DNA of 64,000 bases from CBHTSZ01 sp966095765 (GTDB lineage Bacteria; Patescibacteriota; Saccharimonadia; Saccharimonadales; Saccharimonadaceae): positions 1-64,000 of the forward strand of contig CBHTSZ010000001.1 of NCBI GenBank assembly GCA_966095765.1. The letters are read 5' to 3'. The notes under the pieces were generated by a model, which worked only from the letters and a program-made list of their open reading frames with translations, ran no database searches and was not told where the DNA came from. This document shows positions 8,156-17,874 of the stretch, piece after piece (the stretch's first letter is position 1; each line of letters starts with the position of its first letter). Position numbers and translations under genes: made by a program.

Positions 8156-11100
8156 ATGCCAGACACGAAAAACAAATACTCCGACGATCGCCTCAACAAG
8201 GCGCAGCAGGATTATGATGAAAAGTTCGGCAATATAACTAGCAGTCCAGACATGCAGGCACTTGGTGACCAAGGTGATGCTATCGCGCGTGATCTCAAAA
8301 AGTCCGAGGGTAACACAACTGAACCCACCTCCACGAACGATCCCGACGGTGTGCGTCAAGCTGAGACAGAAAGTCCAAGCCAACCTGAACCGTCCAAACA
8401 AACCACCCAAACCAAGAGTGGTGGTTGGTCAGGACGACGCAAAGCTTTAACAGGAGCTGGGGTTGGCGGTGGTATTTTAGCCCTGGTCGCTAGCCTCTTT
8501 GCGCTCCTACCACTAAAGGTACCTGGCATCATGTCGATGGTTACGAGCCAGACTATGCAGCGCGTAGAGCAAATAACTGAGAAGCGCGCGAAGACCATCA
8601 TCGGCCGGGCCATCCTGACAAAGTTTGGTACCCACACCGGGGTTGTTATTACTGGAGAAGGAGCGTTTAAGACGCTCGTTGCCTCGATGAGAACGAGTGG
8701 TTTTGAGAAAAGGTTGGCCGAGAAGGGTCTTATTATCACCGCAACGTCAGACGGCGTAAAGCTTACACAAAATGGCAAACCACTCGGTGGAGGCAAGTCT
8801 CTTAAGAATGAGAAAGCAATCCTCGATGCTCTCGAAAATGACAATATCAGCAACAAAGTGCTGAAAAATATTATCCGCGAGGAGATTCCATCTTGGCGTT
8901 GGATGAAACGTGCCAAGTTTGCGAAATGGCTCCGTATCAAATACGGTATCCCGAGATACGGGCTCACAAACAGTGATAACCCTGACTCTGAAGAAAAGAA
9001 AAAGGAGATGGATACAGAGCGCGCGGAACGTGCAGCTGCGCGAACCTCAAATAACTTCAAAAGTCTCCTTTCGTGTATCCTGAGTGGCAGCTGTGAAGCG
9101 ATCGACGGCTCAGGCGAGGCAAGCAACAAGGAAGAAGAGGCCGGTGAGACAGCCAACGACGTCGATGCAGCGGCCGAAGAGAGCGTAGAATCTGTACGCG
9201 AACATGGCCTCGGCACTAGCGAAGAAGCTACGAAGTCGATATCAAAACTGCTCGTCGGTAAGCTCGGCACAAAAGCTATCCCGATCATTGGCTGGATCGA
9301 CCTCATCGCAACGCTCGACCACTTTGCACACGAAGCAGGGGATAACGACTACATCGGAAAAATTGCCGCGTACTATAAAGGTGCCGCATACGCTGCTATC
9401 TACGCCGAATGGTCTGGTTATAGCAGCCAAGTACAGCTCGGAGCCCTAGACCCCGAATACGCCGGTGTGCTCGCTGACGAACTAAATGACGCCGAAAAAG
9501 CCCAGGCATTCCAGGCAATTATGGGCGACAGCTCAAAGGGTGAACCGATCGAAACGCTCGTAAACAGCGACAAACCAAGCGGTGCCAAGAAACTATATGA
9601 CTCCATCCTCAACGGTCCACTTGGTTTTAGTAATAAATATATCGGACACCCTATCTTAAACGCGTACTATGAAACCATCGGTGGGGGTGGCTTCCTAGGT
9701 TGGGTTGCTGGAGGGTTAGGTAATCTGCTCGGCTCAATATTTAGTCCGATAACCGGAATACTCGGCGACCTTACTCCGGACTCGGTTAAAGACCTGGCGA
9801 GCGATGCTGTTGCAAAACTTGGTCCGTTCATCCTTAAGACATTCGGTCTGACGATCGATGAGTTCGACAAAGGACCAAAGCTCATGAACAACATCATGGG
9901 TGGTGGTGTTGTGTCTTCAAACGAGTACTGTAAAGAGATTGGCTGTCGCAGACTCTCAAGTGAACAAACCTATCTCCAGAACAAGTCTATTGCCGTAGAG
10001 CGTGCGGCGGATACCCGTGAAAAAGGTGTCTTCTATGCTATGTTCAATACCGATCAACCAACCTCACTCACTAATCAGCTCGCATACAGTATGCCTACTT
10101 CCGTAGAGAGCGGGGTGTCTTCACTCGCGAGGACGATATCATCCGTACCCTCACGCCTCGCAAGTTTTATCGTGCCGCGATCACAAGCTGACAAAGTTGT
10201 GTCGTACGAAGGTCTCTACGGTGTTGCTCCGTACGGCGCCACGGCAGCAGATGTTAGTCAACCTCTTGCACCGGAGCTTATGACTGGGGACACTTGTCCG
10301 GATGTTAACGAAGGTGACTATAACAACTGCGCAATCGACACCGAAGTAGCCGAGGCAATGCTCTGCGAATTCAAGCCAGACGAAGGCGAATGTGCCGAAA
10401 ACACCCCTAACTCATCCGGGGAAGCAGCGTTTTCGTTCACGATAGGTTCATACAACCAAAAGCGAGCCCTCTCTGCAGAAGAACACCAAAAAGCTGTAGA
10501 CAACATCCTTGCACGTAACATGGATGTAGTTGGAACCCAAGAAACAAGCGAGCCGAAGTTTAGCCGCTACAAAAATGCTCTCGCGGCACATAACTACGGA
10601 TCATATCCTGAGCAGATGGGACCAAACCAAACCTGTGTCGGAGCCCAGGCGATCTTCTACAGTAAAGATAAGTTTACCTTTGAAAAGGGAGAGTATTTTG
10701 AAGTACCGCGCTACCCTGATGCTGCTGTGAACTGTGGTGGTGGCGAGAGGACGACCGGTGGGCACGATACCGAAGGTGGCAAACTACCACCTGTATGGAC
10801 ACACATCCCGATCGTCTGGCTCAAAGAGAACGCAACCGGACGTACTATCATCGTCATGAACACTCACAATGTTGCCAATGTACCGGGAGCGGCTGGCACA
10901 ACTCCTGCCTATAGCCGTGTCGTTGCAAATAAGATATACATCCAACAGATCGAGCGTCTAAAGACAGAAAACCAAGGTACACCTATCGTTCTCACTGGGG
11001 ACTTCAACGAAGGCACTGGTGTTAGATCGAGCGGTAATATAACCTGGCAGGGCGACGTCAACAACCTCCTGTTCTGCATGTTTGCAAAAAACGGCCTCAT

Positions 11101-12646
11101 GTTTAGTGCGGCAGGCCAAAAGATGAAATGTGGTGGCTATGGAATCGGTGGCGTTGACTATATCTACGCCGTGCCCGAGATTGAGGTTGAGTCATATCAC
11201 GAGATTGAACGTGGCCAAGCGGCATCGGATCACAAGGCGATCTACGCAACCCTCAAAGTCCCAGGTACGGCTGGTGAGGGATCGCTCAGGATAGCTACCT
11301 TTAACATTCTTCACGTCGGTACTGATAGCTTTGAAAAACAGTGGCGCACCCGTCTTCCGAAATCGATCGACACCTTAAAGGAAAATAAAATCGTCGTAGC
11401 AGGCCTTCAGGAAGTCCGCCCCGAGCAGCACGACCTCCTAACGAGCCAGTCGTACGCCACCGATACGTTCGATATATTCCCGAAAAGCTCCCAACGATCC
11501 GAATTTACGCCGAACCCCATCATTTGGGATAAATCTATGTTCAGTCTCGTATCAGGAAAAAGACTCCCGATAGAGTACGACAATGGAAACAAGATCGATC
11601 ATGGGGTACTCGTAAAACTAAAAGACAATGAAGGCAATGAGTTCTATGTCCTCAACACCCACGACCCAGCAAATGTCCGTCCTGGTAGCGATGCTACCAA
11701 CGAACTGAGTCGTCTCCGCAATGCCCAGTCTTACAAGGAGATACTTAGTGGTCTTCGCTCAGAAGGAAAACCTATGTTCCTCACTGGCGACTTCAACAAC
11801 GGCTATACAATGAGCGGCAACCAGGGGCCGTACCAAAATAACCCTCAAAACCTCACATACTGTGTCATCTCAAGTAGTGGATTTATGAAAAACGTATGGG
11901 ATATTGAAGAAAACAAGAACTTCACCTGTCCGCGGAACAAAACACCTGACGGGGCACCGATTGACCACATCTATGCCGGTAATATCGATGGTGTCAGTAA
12001 GGTATGGACCGCACCACGGATAAAGAATGGCTCCGACCACCCAACCGTCATGGCAGAGATAAAGATGCCGTGGAGTAAGGATAGTGAAGGTGGAGGAAAT
12101 GATAGCGGTGGCGGCGTCGTTGGCGGCTGGTCGTGGCCTCTCGGTCTCAAAGCCTGGAAAGATCACCGGTCTTCATTCCTGGGATCACACTATTCAAACG
12201 GTGGATTCTTGGGGAATGGTAGTTCATCGGTAGATATCTCATGGGGGTCTTCTGACACCGGTGCGCCGATCTACTCGATGCTCGACGGGATCGTAAAGGT
12301 ACAGCCACTTGGCCGCTCATCATATCGATGTACAGGTACGCCGAACCCTTCAAATAACGGTGGCATGTTGATCGAATCGAGGATTGATGGGCACGTTATC
12401 CAGATCGCCTATGCTCATGGTTCCGATCCGAAATTCCACGAAAACCAACCCGTAAAGTCAGGTCAGCAGATCCTCAAACTAGGTAATGTTGGTAATTCCT
12501 GTGGATCCCACCTTCATATGGACGCTACCTATGATGGTAAGAATGTTTGCCTTCAAGATATCTTCCTTTCACTCGATAGAGGCAAGGCACCGAACATGAA
12601 TGAAATGGTACGCAAGGCAACCCTAACCTGTGCGGGGCGGGGATAA
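8156..12646 (+). CDS. Giant membrane-anchored protein with two EEP nuclease/phosphatase domains and an M23-like domain
   Basis: 1496 aa. A charged cytoplasmic N-terminus (1-95) is followed by a membrane segment at about 98-122 and a long region to about 750 containing hydrophobic Gly-rich stretches (about 505-550). Two endonuclease/exonuclease/phosphatase folds follow in tandem. Domain 1 (about 758-1037) has GSYN, QE, MNTHN, GDFNEG and SDHKAIYA; domain 2 (about 1042-1303) has ATFN, QEV, LNTHD, GDFNNG, DHIYA and SDHPTV, so both keep the metal and catalytic residues. An M23 LytM-like domain (about 1350-1475) has YAHG and SHLHMD, but the first zinc-binding His is Ser. The start ATG has no clear ribosome site. 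It probably acts on envelope polymers or nucleic acid outside the cell; the substrate is unknown. Confidence 0.8.
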   Translation: MPDTKNKYSDDRLNKAQQDYDEKFGNITSSPDMQALGDQGDAIARDLKKSEGNTTEPTSTNDPDGVRQAETESPSQPEPSKQTTQTKSGGWSGRRKALTGAGVGGGILALVASLFALLPLKVPGIMSMVTSQTMQRVEQITEKRAKTIIGRAILTKFGTHTGVVITGEGAFKTLVASMRTSGFEKRLAEKGLIITATSDGVKLTQNGKPLGGGKSLKNEKAILDALENDNISNKVLKNIIREEIPSWRWMKRAKFAKWLRIKYGIPRYGLTNSDNPDSEEKKKEMDTERAERAAARTSNNFKSLLSCILSGSCEAIDGSGEASNKEEEAGETANDVDAAAEESVESVREHGLGTSEEATKSISKLLVGKLGTKAIPIIGWIDLIATLDHFAHEAGDNDYIGKIAAYYKGAAYAAIYAEWSGYSSQVQLGALDPEYAGVLADELNDAEKAQAFQAIMGDSSKGEPIETLVNSDKPSGAKKLYDSILNGPLGFSNKYIGHPILNAYYETIGGGGFLGWVAGGLGNLLGSIFSPITGILGDLTPDSVKDLASDAVAKLGPFILKTFGLTIDEFDKGPKLMNNIMGGGVVSSNEYCKEIGCRRLSSEQTYLQNKSIAVERAADTREKGVFYAMFNTDQPTSLTNQLAYSMPTSVESGVSSLARTISSVPSRLASFIVPRSQADKVVSYEGLYGVAPYGATAADVSQPLAPELMTGDTCPDVNEGDYNNCAIDTEVAEAMLCEFKPDEGECAENTPNSSGEAAFSFTIGSYNQKRALSAEEHQKAVDNILARNMDVVGTQETSEPKFSRYKNALAAHNYGSYPEQMGPNQTCVGAQAIFYSKDKFTFEKGEYFEVPRYPDAAVNCGGGERTTGGHDTEGGKLPPVWTHIPIVWLKENATGRTIIVMNTHNVANVPGAAGTTPAYSRVVANKIYIQQIERLKTENQGTPIVLTGDFNEGTGVRSSGNITWQGDVNNLLFCMFAKNGLMFSAAGQKMKCGGYGIGGVDYIYAVPEIEVESYHEIERGQAASDHKAIYATLKVPGTAGEGSLRIATFNILHVGTDSFEKQWRTRLPKSIDTLKENKIVVAGLQEVRPEQHDLLTSQSYATDTFDIFPKSSQRSEFTPNPIIWDKSMFSLVSGKRLPIEYDNGNKIDHGVLVKLKDNEGNEFYVLNTHDPANVRPGSDATNELSRLRNAQSYKEILSGLRSEGKPMFLTGDFNNGYTMSGNQGPYQNNPQNLTYCVISSSGFMKNVWDIEENKNFTCPRNKTPDGAPIDHIYAGNIDGVSKVWTAPRIKNGSDHPTVMAEIKMPWSKDSEGGGNDSGGGVVGGWSWPLGLKAWKDHRSSFLGSHYSNGGFLGNGSSSVDISWGSSDTGAPIYSMLDGIVKVQPLGRSSYRCTGTPNPSNNGGMLIESRIDGHVIQIAYAHGSDPKFHENQPVKSGQQILKLGNVGNSCGSHLHMDATYDGKNVCLQDIFLSLDRGKAPNMNEMVRKATLTCAGRG

Positions 12647-13935
12647 TGGCTACATCACTTCGCAATTTCATAAAACTATTCGGCTACAGCCTGCTTTGTC
12701 TGTGTCTATGTCTCGCTAATAGCGGATACGCCTACGCGGTTGGTTTTGCTGAACCGCCACCGATAACCAACCGAGAGAAAGCCCATATCGATGTCTCCTT
12801 TACTGGCGGGGGTGACGATAGCGCAGCTGGCGAATGCAGTGAGGGAGGCGACTCGTCGATCAGCTTATCTGGTCGGGATAACGCAGAAAAGGTCTATAAC
12901 TTCATGCGCTCAAAAGGACTGTCTGCTGAACAGGCTGCAGGAGCGTGGGGTAATATTTCCGTCGAGTCAGCGAGCACCTTTGATCCGCGAATGGTACAGT
13001 TCGGATTCACACCTGCACGTACCGATGACCCAACCAAGGTTAGCTCTAACAGTGCTGGGGAACAGGGAGGATGGGGGATTATCCAGTGGACACCGGCCAA
13101 TAAGGTTGTACAACCGGATGGCGGTCTCATGAAGAAGGCCGGTATCACATCAGCACCAAGTCAATTAGGCTCTCAGCTCGCCCTCGTGTGGTGGCACATG
13201 AACAACACCACCCCTCCAGGACGCACAGGTTTCCTTGAGAAATACAAAGCTACCACTACCGTAGAGGCAGCAACTGAACTATATATGACCGATATGGAGG
13301 CGCCAGGCATACCCCACCTCGATGATCGCATCCAACGCGCCAAGGAAGCACTCCGTAAATATGGTGGCGGTGGAGCAAGTGCACCGGATAGTAGCAGTAC
13401 ATCAGAGTCCAGTTCGTCATGTGATAGTGGCGGAGGGGAGCTTGTGGGTGTTGGCGAGCAACCCCCGAACACCATCAAAAAGGGTGAGGGCTGGGCCCTA
13501 AAGGATGGTGCCGACTACACCTCATACGCATGCGCCAAAGGTAGTGTTGATAAAGGCCTCTATACACACCCTATCCGCAAGTTTAAGTTTCGCCTCTGTC
13601 AGATAGGTGCAGATACTGTAAACGCTATCGTTTCCGGAACTATCGTTGCCTTAGTGCAGGCTGCAAAAAAGGATGGTTTATCCCTAACATTTGGCGCGTT
13701 CCGTTCATACGAAGACCAGCAGGCAACCTACGAGCACAACTGTTCGAACGGTGTTTGCAATCCACCAACCGCAGTACCTGGAAACTCCCAACACGAAGCT
13801 GGTCTCGCTCTAGACTTTGTAAACTGTGCCAGTCACGGAACAGCCTGCTTCAGGTGGCTTGATACGCACGCCAAACAATACGGATACTACAATTTCGACC
13901 AGGAGCCGTGGCACTGGAGCCCGAGCGGTCATTAA
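12646..13935 (+). CDS. Secreted peptidoglycan hydrolase: phage-tail-lysozyme-like domain plus VanY carboxypeptidase
   Basis: 429 aa. A signal peptide of about 31 residues ends at AYA|VG. Residues about 80-205 resemble the phage tail lysozyme fold: VYNFMRSKGLSAEQAAGAWGN, an ES pair in IESxS-like context and GWGIIQWTP. A Ser-rich linker follows (about 240-262). Residues about 290-429 are a D-alanyl-D-alanine carboxypeptidase of the VanY type with the zinc motif SQHEAGLALDF and the C-terminal EPWHWS. Two wall-cutting activities in one secreted protein, co-translated with a secretion system (ATG overlaps the previous TAA), fit local opening of a cell wall, either its own for machine assembly or that of a host cell. 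The second option is inference from the episymbiotic life style of the phylum. Confidence 0.82.
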   Translation: MATSLRNFIKLFGYSLLCLCLCLANSGYAYAVGFAEPPPITNREKAHIDVSFTGGGDDSAAGECSEGGDSSISLSGRDNAEKVYNFMRSKGLSAEQAAGAWGNISVESASTFDPRMVQFGFTPARTDDPTKVSSNSAGEQGGWGIIQWTPANKVVQPDGGLMKKAGITSAPSQLGSQLALVWWHMNNTTPPGRTGFLEKYKATTTVEAATELYMTDMEAPGIPHLDDRIQRAKEALRKYGGGGASAPDSSSTSESSSSCDSGGGELVGVGEQPPNTIKKGEGWALKDGADYTSYACAKGSVDKGLYTHPIRKFKFRLCQIGADTVNAIVSGTIVALVQAAKKDGLSLTFGAFRSYEDQQATYEHNCSNGVCNPPTAVPGNSQHEAGLALDFVNCASHGTACFRWLDTHAKQYGYYNFDQEPWHWSPSGH

Positions 13936-13948
13936 AGCAGGAGGGGTT

Positions 13949-15454
13949 ATGAATCAAGAGGTCATTAAAAAACTTGTCACTAAACGAAATATCATACTAC
14001 TGCTCACGCTTACTATCCTAAGCTCCTTGCTATATGCCGCAGCCACGCATGGGCGGGTTTCTATAAAAAACTTAGGTAGTAAATCAGTGTATGTAACCCC
14101 AATAGTCAACGGGGAGCTGGGGGTTACGAAAGAAGTTAGTAACGAGTCGTTTTTACGAAGTGGAACCTACGTTATTAGGAATAACCTATCTGGTTTTCCA
14201 CGCTCAATCACGGTGTCAGTACCTCGCTGGTGGCAGACTACGTCCGTAACCTACCAGCCTGCACCAAACTTTAACCTCACACGGACAGCTGCGCTTACGT
14301 ATGAAAACTACTTCAGGGTCAACGATAAACCGATTAGTTTCGCGAGCGTAGACGACACGACAACCACCTATACAGTACATAGTGACACTGATGCGTTTGG
14401 TGGCAAGTACACCGATGTCCGTCTACCTGAACCGTTGACACAAACCATCACAACAAGCTCTGGCGACCTGCTCGGCATAAGGAGTAGAACGGTTAAAAAA
14501 TACTCATTCGCCACAGGATCATTTACAGATATTCTGCCGATCGACTGGAATAGCGAACACATACTCCTGCAACGCTCCAGCAATACGGACAGTGACGTGA
14601 TCGCACTTTATCAACCAGCCAGCGGTCGCTTCGACGCTATAACTGCAAAAAACAACCAATCAAAACAACTAGGAGATATTCTGTCTGCAGAAGATAAGTA
14701 TAGTGTCGTCGCTATTGATGCAAACGAAACTACGTATGCATTCGTAAGCACCAAAAGAGAGTCAGCTAGTCATGACGATAGCGAAGAAGGTCATCATCTC
14801 TATACGTACTCTGCCTATGTTTCACCTATAAACGCTGCTGCCAAAAAACAATTTAGCCTTGGTCAAGCAGCAGAGTTGACGGCTATTGCTGTATCTCCAT
14901 CAGGAAAATTTCTAGCAGCTCTAAAAGATGGTGCTGTGTGGGTATACAACACTAACTCGGGGGCGATAGAGTTCGCTGGACCTTTCCAAGACGCGGAACA
15001 GATCTTATGGCGTGGTGACGTGCTATATTCCGTATCTCCACAAAAAGGTATCAGTATCTACGACACCAAGACGAGGGAACTAGTACCTGTGCGCATCGCG
15101 AGAGCAGGTGATTTAACCTTAAGTAAAATCACTGCAGTTAACTCAAAACTCTATGTGACTGCTTTCAGTAAGAATTATGAGTCGGATCTTCCTGACGGTT
15201 ACGAACTAGAGCCTGTGAAAGAAAGTGACGGTATTACTGGTAAATTATCCACAATACTTCCTTATAAGGGAGAGGAGTATGAGATTAGCTACCTGCGCAA
15301 CACTGTCTATATTCGCGTCAACTACTTCCCCCTACAAAACAGCGTTGCTGAACAACAAAAGCTAGCTTCGATCCGTAAAGAAGCCCAGGATAAGATACCT
15401 CAACTTATCGACGCTGAAACCCTCCGAAAACTTACCATAGCATTTGCTAACTAA
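13949..15454 (+). CDS. Membrane-anchored protein with beta-propeller-like extracytoplasmic part
   Basis: 501 aa from ATG 13949, chosen because AGGAGGGG lies 5 bases upstream; the open frame extends further upstream into the preceding gene. A short cytoplasmic N-terminus precedes one membrane segment at about 14-32. The rest is soluble and beta-rich, with repeated segments of the kind seen in WD40-like/YVTN propellers (for example AVSPSGKFLAALKDGAVWVYNT at about 354-375, split by short loops). No catalytic motif is visible. It ends by overlapping the 3' end of recF (4 bases, convergent). Last gene of the secretion operon; a scaffold role is a guess. Confidence 0.65.
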   Translation: MNQEVIKKLVTKRNIILLLTLTILSSLLYAAATHGRVSIKNLGSKSVYVTPIVNGELGVTKEVSNESFLRSGTYVIRNNLSGFPRSITVSVPRWWQTTSVTYQPAPNFNLTRTAALTYENYFRVNDKPISFASVDDTTTTYTVHSDTDAFGGKYTDVRLPEPLTQTITTSSGDLLGIRSRTVKKYSFATGSFTDILPIDWNSEHILLQRSSNTDSDVIALYQPASGRFDAITAKNNQSKQLGDILSAEDKYSVVAIDANETTYAFVSTKRESASHDDSEEGHHLYTYSAYVSPINAAAKKQFSLGQAAELTAIAVSPSGKFLAALKDGAVWVYNTNSGAIEFAGPFQDAEQILWRGDVLYSVSPQKGISIYDTKTRELVPVRIARAGDLTLSKITAVNSKLYVTAFSKNYESDLPDGYELEPVKESDGITGKLSTILPYKGEEYEISYLRNTVYIRVNYFPLQNSVAEQQKLASIRKEAQDKIPQLIDAETLRKLTIAFAN

Positions 15455-16491
15455 AGCTGGATACGTTTGCCGTGTTTTACGGTCACTGTCTTCGTATCGG
15501 TGATGATAGTCTGATGTTTATCAAGCAACCCAAGGAGGTTTGCTTGGCGATCGACGTCGAGCTCACTAAACACATCGTCAAGCAAGATGACTGGCTGGGT
15601 TTTGTATACCTCACTAAGGAGGTCGGCGTATACAAGTTTGAGGCTCAGAATAAGCGATCGTGATTCTCCGCGTGATGCTGAGTTTTTCGCATCTTTACCA
15701 GCGAGACGGAAGCCAAAATCATCTCGATGCGGACCTGTACTCGTCGTACCGCGCGCCATATCACCCCGAAGTCCTGCATGGAGTTGGGCGATGATCTGTG
15801 AACTTGTAGGATCAACAGGAAGGGAAGAGTTATAGACGAGTTCAACTTCGCTTGGTTTACCGGCGATCCTTTCATACATACCAGGCAGGCGTTTGTTGAT
15901 GGCTTTGATGAACTTTTGACGTTCAGTGAGTAGAGATTCGCCCATTTCAGCAATCAACACATCCCACACAAAGAGCTGATCCTTGAGCGCCTCAAAACTT
16001 ACATATTGCTTGAGGAGGTTGTTGCGTTGCTGCAAAGCCCGTTCATACCTCCCAAGGGTTTGCTTATAGTTCTTTGAGAGAAATCCGATCATATGATCAA
16101 GTGTGTCACGGCGGCGAGAGGGGGAGCCGGATATTAGTAAAAGATCATGCGGTTCAAAGAGGACAACCGGTAGACGATCTTGGTAGGAAAACCTTTTCCT
16201 AGTTGATCGGTGTATGAGTTGTTTAGCTGGTCGTTTTTCTGCTTCATAACGTAGCTCCCGCTCGTGATCGTCAAACGCAACACCGAGTCGCCACCATACA
16301 CTATCATGACGCATAAGCTCGGCATCGCTCGCCCGAAACGAAGAGCCATGGAGTATCACATACACAGCTTCGAGAAGGTTTGTTTTACCGATCCCGTTTT
16401 TGCCCACAATAACCGTGAGTCTCGGATCTAATTTGAGACGATACGATTCGTACGAACGAAAATTCTGAAGTGTAACGTTATCGATAACCAT
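15451..16491 (-). CDS. recF: DNA replication and repair protein RecF
   Basis: 346 aa, slightly shorter than the usual 360-370. Walker A GKNGIGKT at 30-37, the ABC-type signature region with SRGESRSLILSLKL in the C-terminal half, and Walker B PVILLDDVFSELD near 300. RecF is an SMC-like ATPase that helps load RecA at single-strand gaps through RecR/RecO. The N-terminus MVIDNVTLQNFRSYE is typical. It follows dnaN in the classical dnaA-dnaN-recF order with a 15-base gap. Confidence 0.96.
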   Translation of the reverse strand: MVIDNVTLQNFRSYESYRLKLDPRLTVIVGKNGIGKTNLLEAVYVILHGSSFRASDAELMRHDSVWWRLGVAFDDHERELRYEAEKRPAKQLIHRSTRKRFSYQDRLPVVLFEPHDLLLISGSPSRRRDTLDHMIGFLSKNYKQTLGRYERALQQRNNLLKQYVSFEALKDQLFVWDVLIAEMGESLLTERQKFIKAINKRLPGMYERIAGKPSEVELVYNSSLPVDPTSSQIIAQLHAGLRGDMARGTTSTGPHRDDFGFRLAGKDAKNSASRGESRSLILSLKLVYADLLSEVYKTQPVILLDDVFSELDVDRQANLLGLLDKHQTIITDTKTVTVKHGKRIQL

Positions 16492-16506
16492 TCGGTATTA
16501 GTATAC

Positions 16507-17598
16507 CTAGCTACGGAGCGGCATAACGATGTGCTGGTAATCACCGTCTTTAATATCACTCAGCACACAAGGTGCGAGTTTACCACTGAAACCGAACTTG
16601 ATTTTGTCTTGGTCAAAACAGCCGAGCGCTTCAATAAGGTAGCGTGAGTTAAGCGTCACGGAACCTTCTTGGTCTACCGTAGCTGAAGCTTCGGATGTAT
16701 TTTCACCGAGCTGCGAAGCGATCGAATGGATCGAGAGGACTTGTTTCTGTACGTCAGTCGTTACGGTGACACTACCACCACTTTCACGAGCAAACAGGCT
16801 CGCGATCTTCGTCACACGGGTAAACTCACTCCTCGATAGCTCGGCATGGATCTCGGTTTCTTTTGGAATAAGCTGTCGGTAGTCAGGGAAGTTGCCTTCG
16901 ATCAAACGACTCGTCACTTCGATATCATTCATACGGAAACGCACTTGGCTCTCATCGATCAATATTGTCACTTCATCACAGTCTTCTGGAATAACCCGAG
17001 ACACGTCAGCGAGCGTACTCGCGGGGATGAGGGCACGGATATCATCAGTAGACGGCACGAGACGCCGCTCAGCGAGCCGATAGCCGTCAGTTGCTGCGAA
17101 GTATAGATTTCCTTCATGAACATGGCAGAGGACGCCTGTGAGGACAGGGCGGGTATCGTCACTAGATGCTGTGAGGATAGTTTGTGAGATAGCGGTCTTT
17201 AGTAAGTTGGTTGCGATAGTAAGCGTATGTGCGCTTTCGATCTCAGGAAGAGCGGGGAACTCATCAGCTGCCATACCGTTAATCGTTGAGACATATTTAT
17301 CTGAACTGATATGGAGTTTTGTACCATCAACTTTGAGATCAACATTCCCCTTGGGAAGGTTAGAGATGAACTCGCTGAGGAGACGGGCAGGGATAGTGAT
17401 AGCTCCCTCACTTACAACCTTGGCACCAATGTATTCAGTGATGGCAACTTCGAGGTTTGTTGCTGCGAGTAGGAGACGGTTGTTTTCCGTACGAAGCAAG
17501 ATGTTATTTAGAACAGGCAGAGATGTCTTGTTACTTGCTACTCGTGACACAACGCCCAAAGCTTTATTCAAGTTTTCCTGTGTGACTGTAACTTTCAT
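16507..17598 (-). CDS. dnaN: DNA polymerase III beta subunit (sliding clamp)
   Basis: 363 aa, normal length for the clamp with three DnaN folds. Conserved features are the start MKVTVTQENLNKALG, the mid-protein RLIEGNFPDYRQLIP and the C-terminal IVMPLRS, the part that forms the protein-binding cleft. It forms the ring that tethers DNA polymerase. GAGGAG lies 10 bases before ATG. The upstream region toward dnaA is the origin, with the unwinding element starting only about 13 bases before the start codon. Confidence 0.97.
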   Translation of the reverse strand: MKVTVTQENLNKALGVVSRVASNKTSLPVLNNILLRTENNRLLLAATNLEVAITEYIGAKVVSEGAITIPARLLSEFISNLPKGNVDLKVDGTKLHISSDKYVSTINGMAADEFPALPEIESAHTLTIATNLLKTAISQTILTASSDDTRPVLTGVLCHVHEGNLYFAATDGYRLAERRLVPSTDDIRALIPASTLADVSRVIPEDCDEVTILIDESQVRFRMNDIEVTSRLIEGNFPDYRQLIPKETEIHAELSRSEFTRVTKIASLFARESGGSVTVTTDVQKQVLSIHSIASQLGENTSEASATVDQEGSVTLNSRYLIEALGCFDQDKIKFGFSGKLAPCVLSDIKDGDYQHIVMPLRS

Positions 17599-17610
17599 TG
17601 GGCTGCTCCT

Positions 17611-17872
17611 CTTCTATTTATATATATCGTAGTAGTAATAGTAGGTGGTGTGGATAGTGAGTATAACCAACTCTTTATATCTGTTATTTTTCGGTTTTTT
17701 ACTGTGGATAAGTGTGTGTATTTGGCTCGTAAAGTTTTGGGGTAAAAGTCTGTGGACGTGGGTAAAAATCGAGTCGGAAAAAGATTACCCACAAAGCTGT
17801 GTGGAAGATGTGGATAGCTGCCCACATAGTTTTGCCAGGTGCTTCGCACAGCTTTTGCACTATCTATCCACA
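17611..17872. other. oriC: Replication origin oriC with DnaA-trio unwinding element
   Basis: Read on the minus strand the order is: DnaA box CTATCCACA (17657-17649), short GC-rich spacer, then TAC/TAT trinucleotide repeats (17644-17629; DnaA-trios) and an AT-rich block (17628-17611). This is the arrangement of basal unwinding elements. Further boxes: a perfect TGTGGATAA at 17703-17711, TTACCCACA at 17785-17793, TGTGGATAG at 17809-17817, CTATCCACA at 17864-17872. It lies between dnaA and dnaN. Origin function is inferred from this composition and the gene order. Confidence 0.88.
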
Positions 17873-17874
17873 GG

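Noticed and set aside
8156..12646. Frameshifted or fused neighbouring genes instead of one 1496-aa protein
   Set aside because: The frame is open throughout, codon use is even, and domains follow one another without internal start sites with good ribosome sites.
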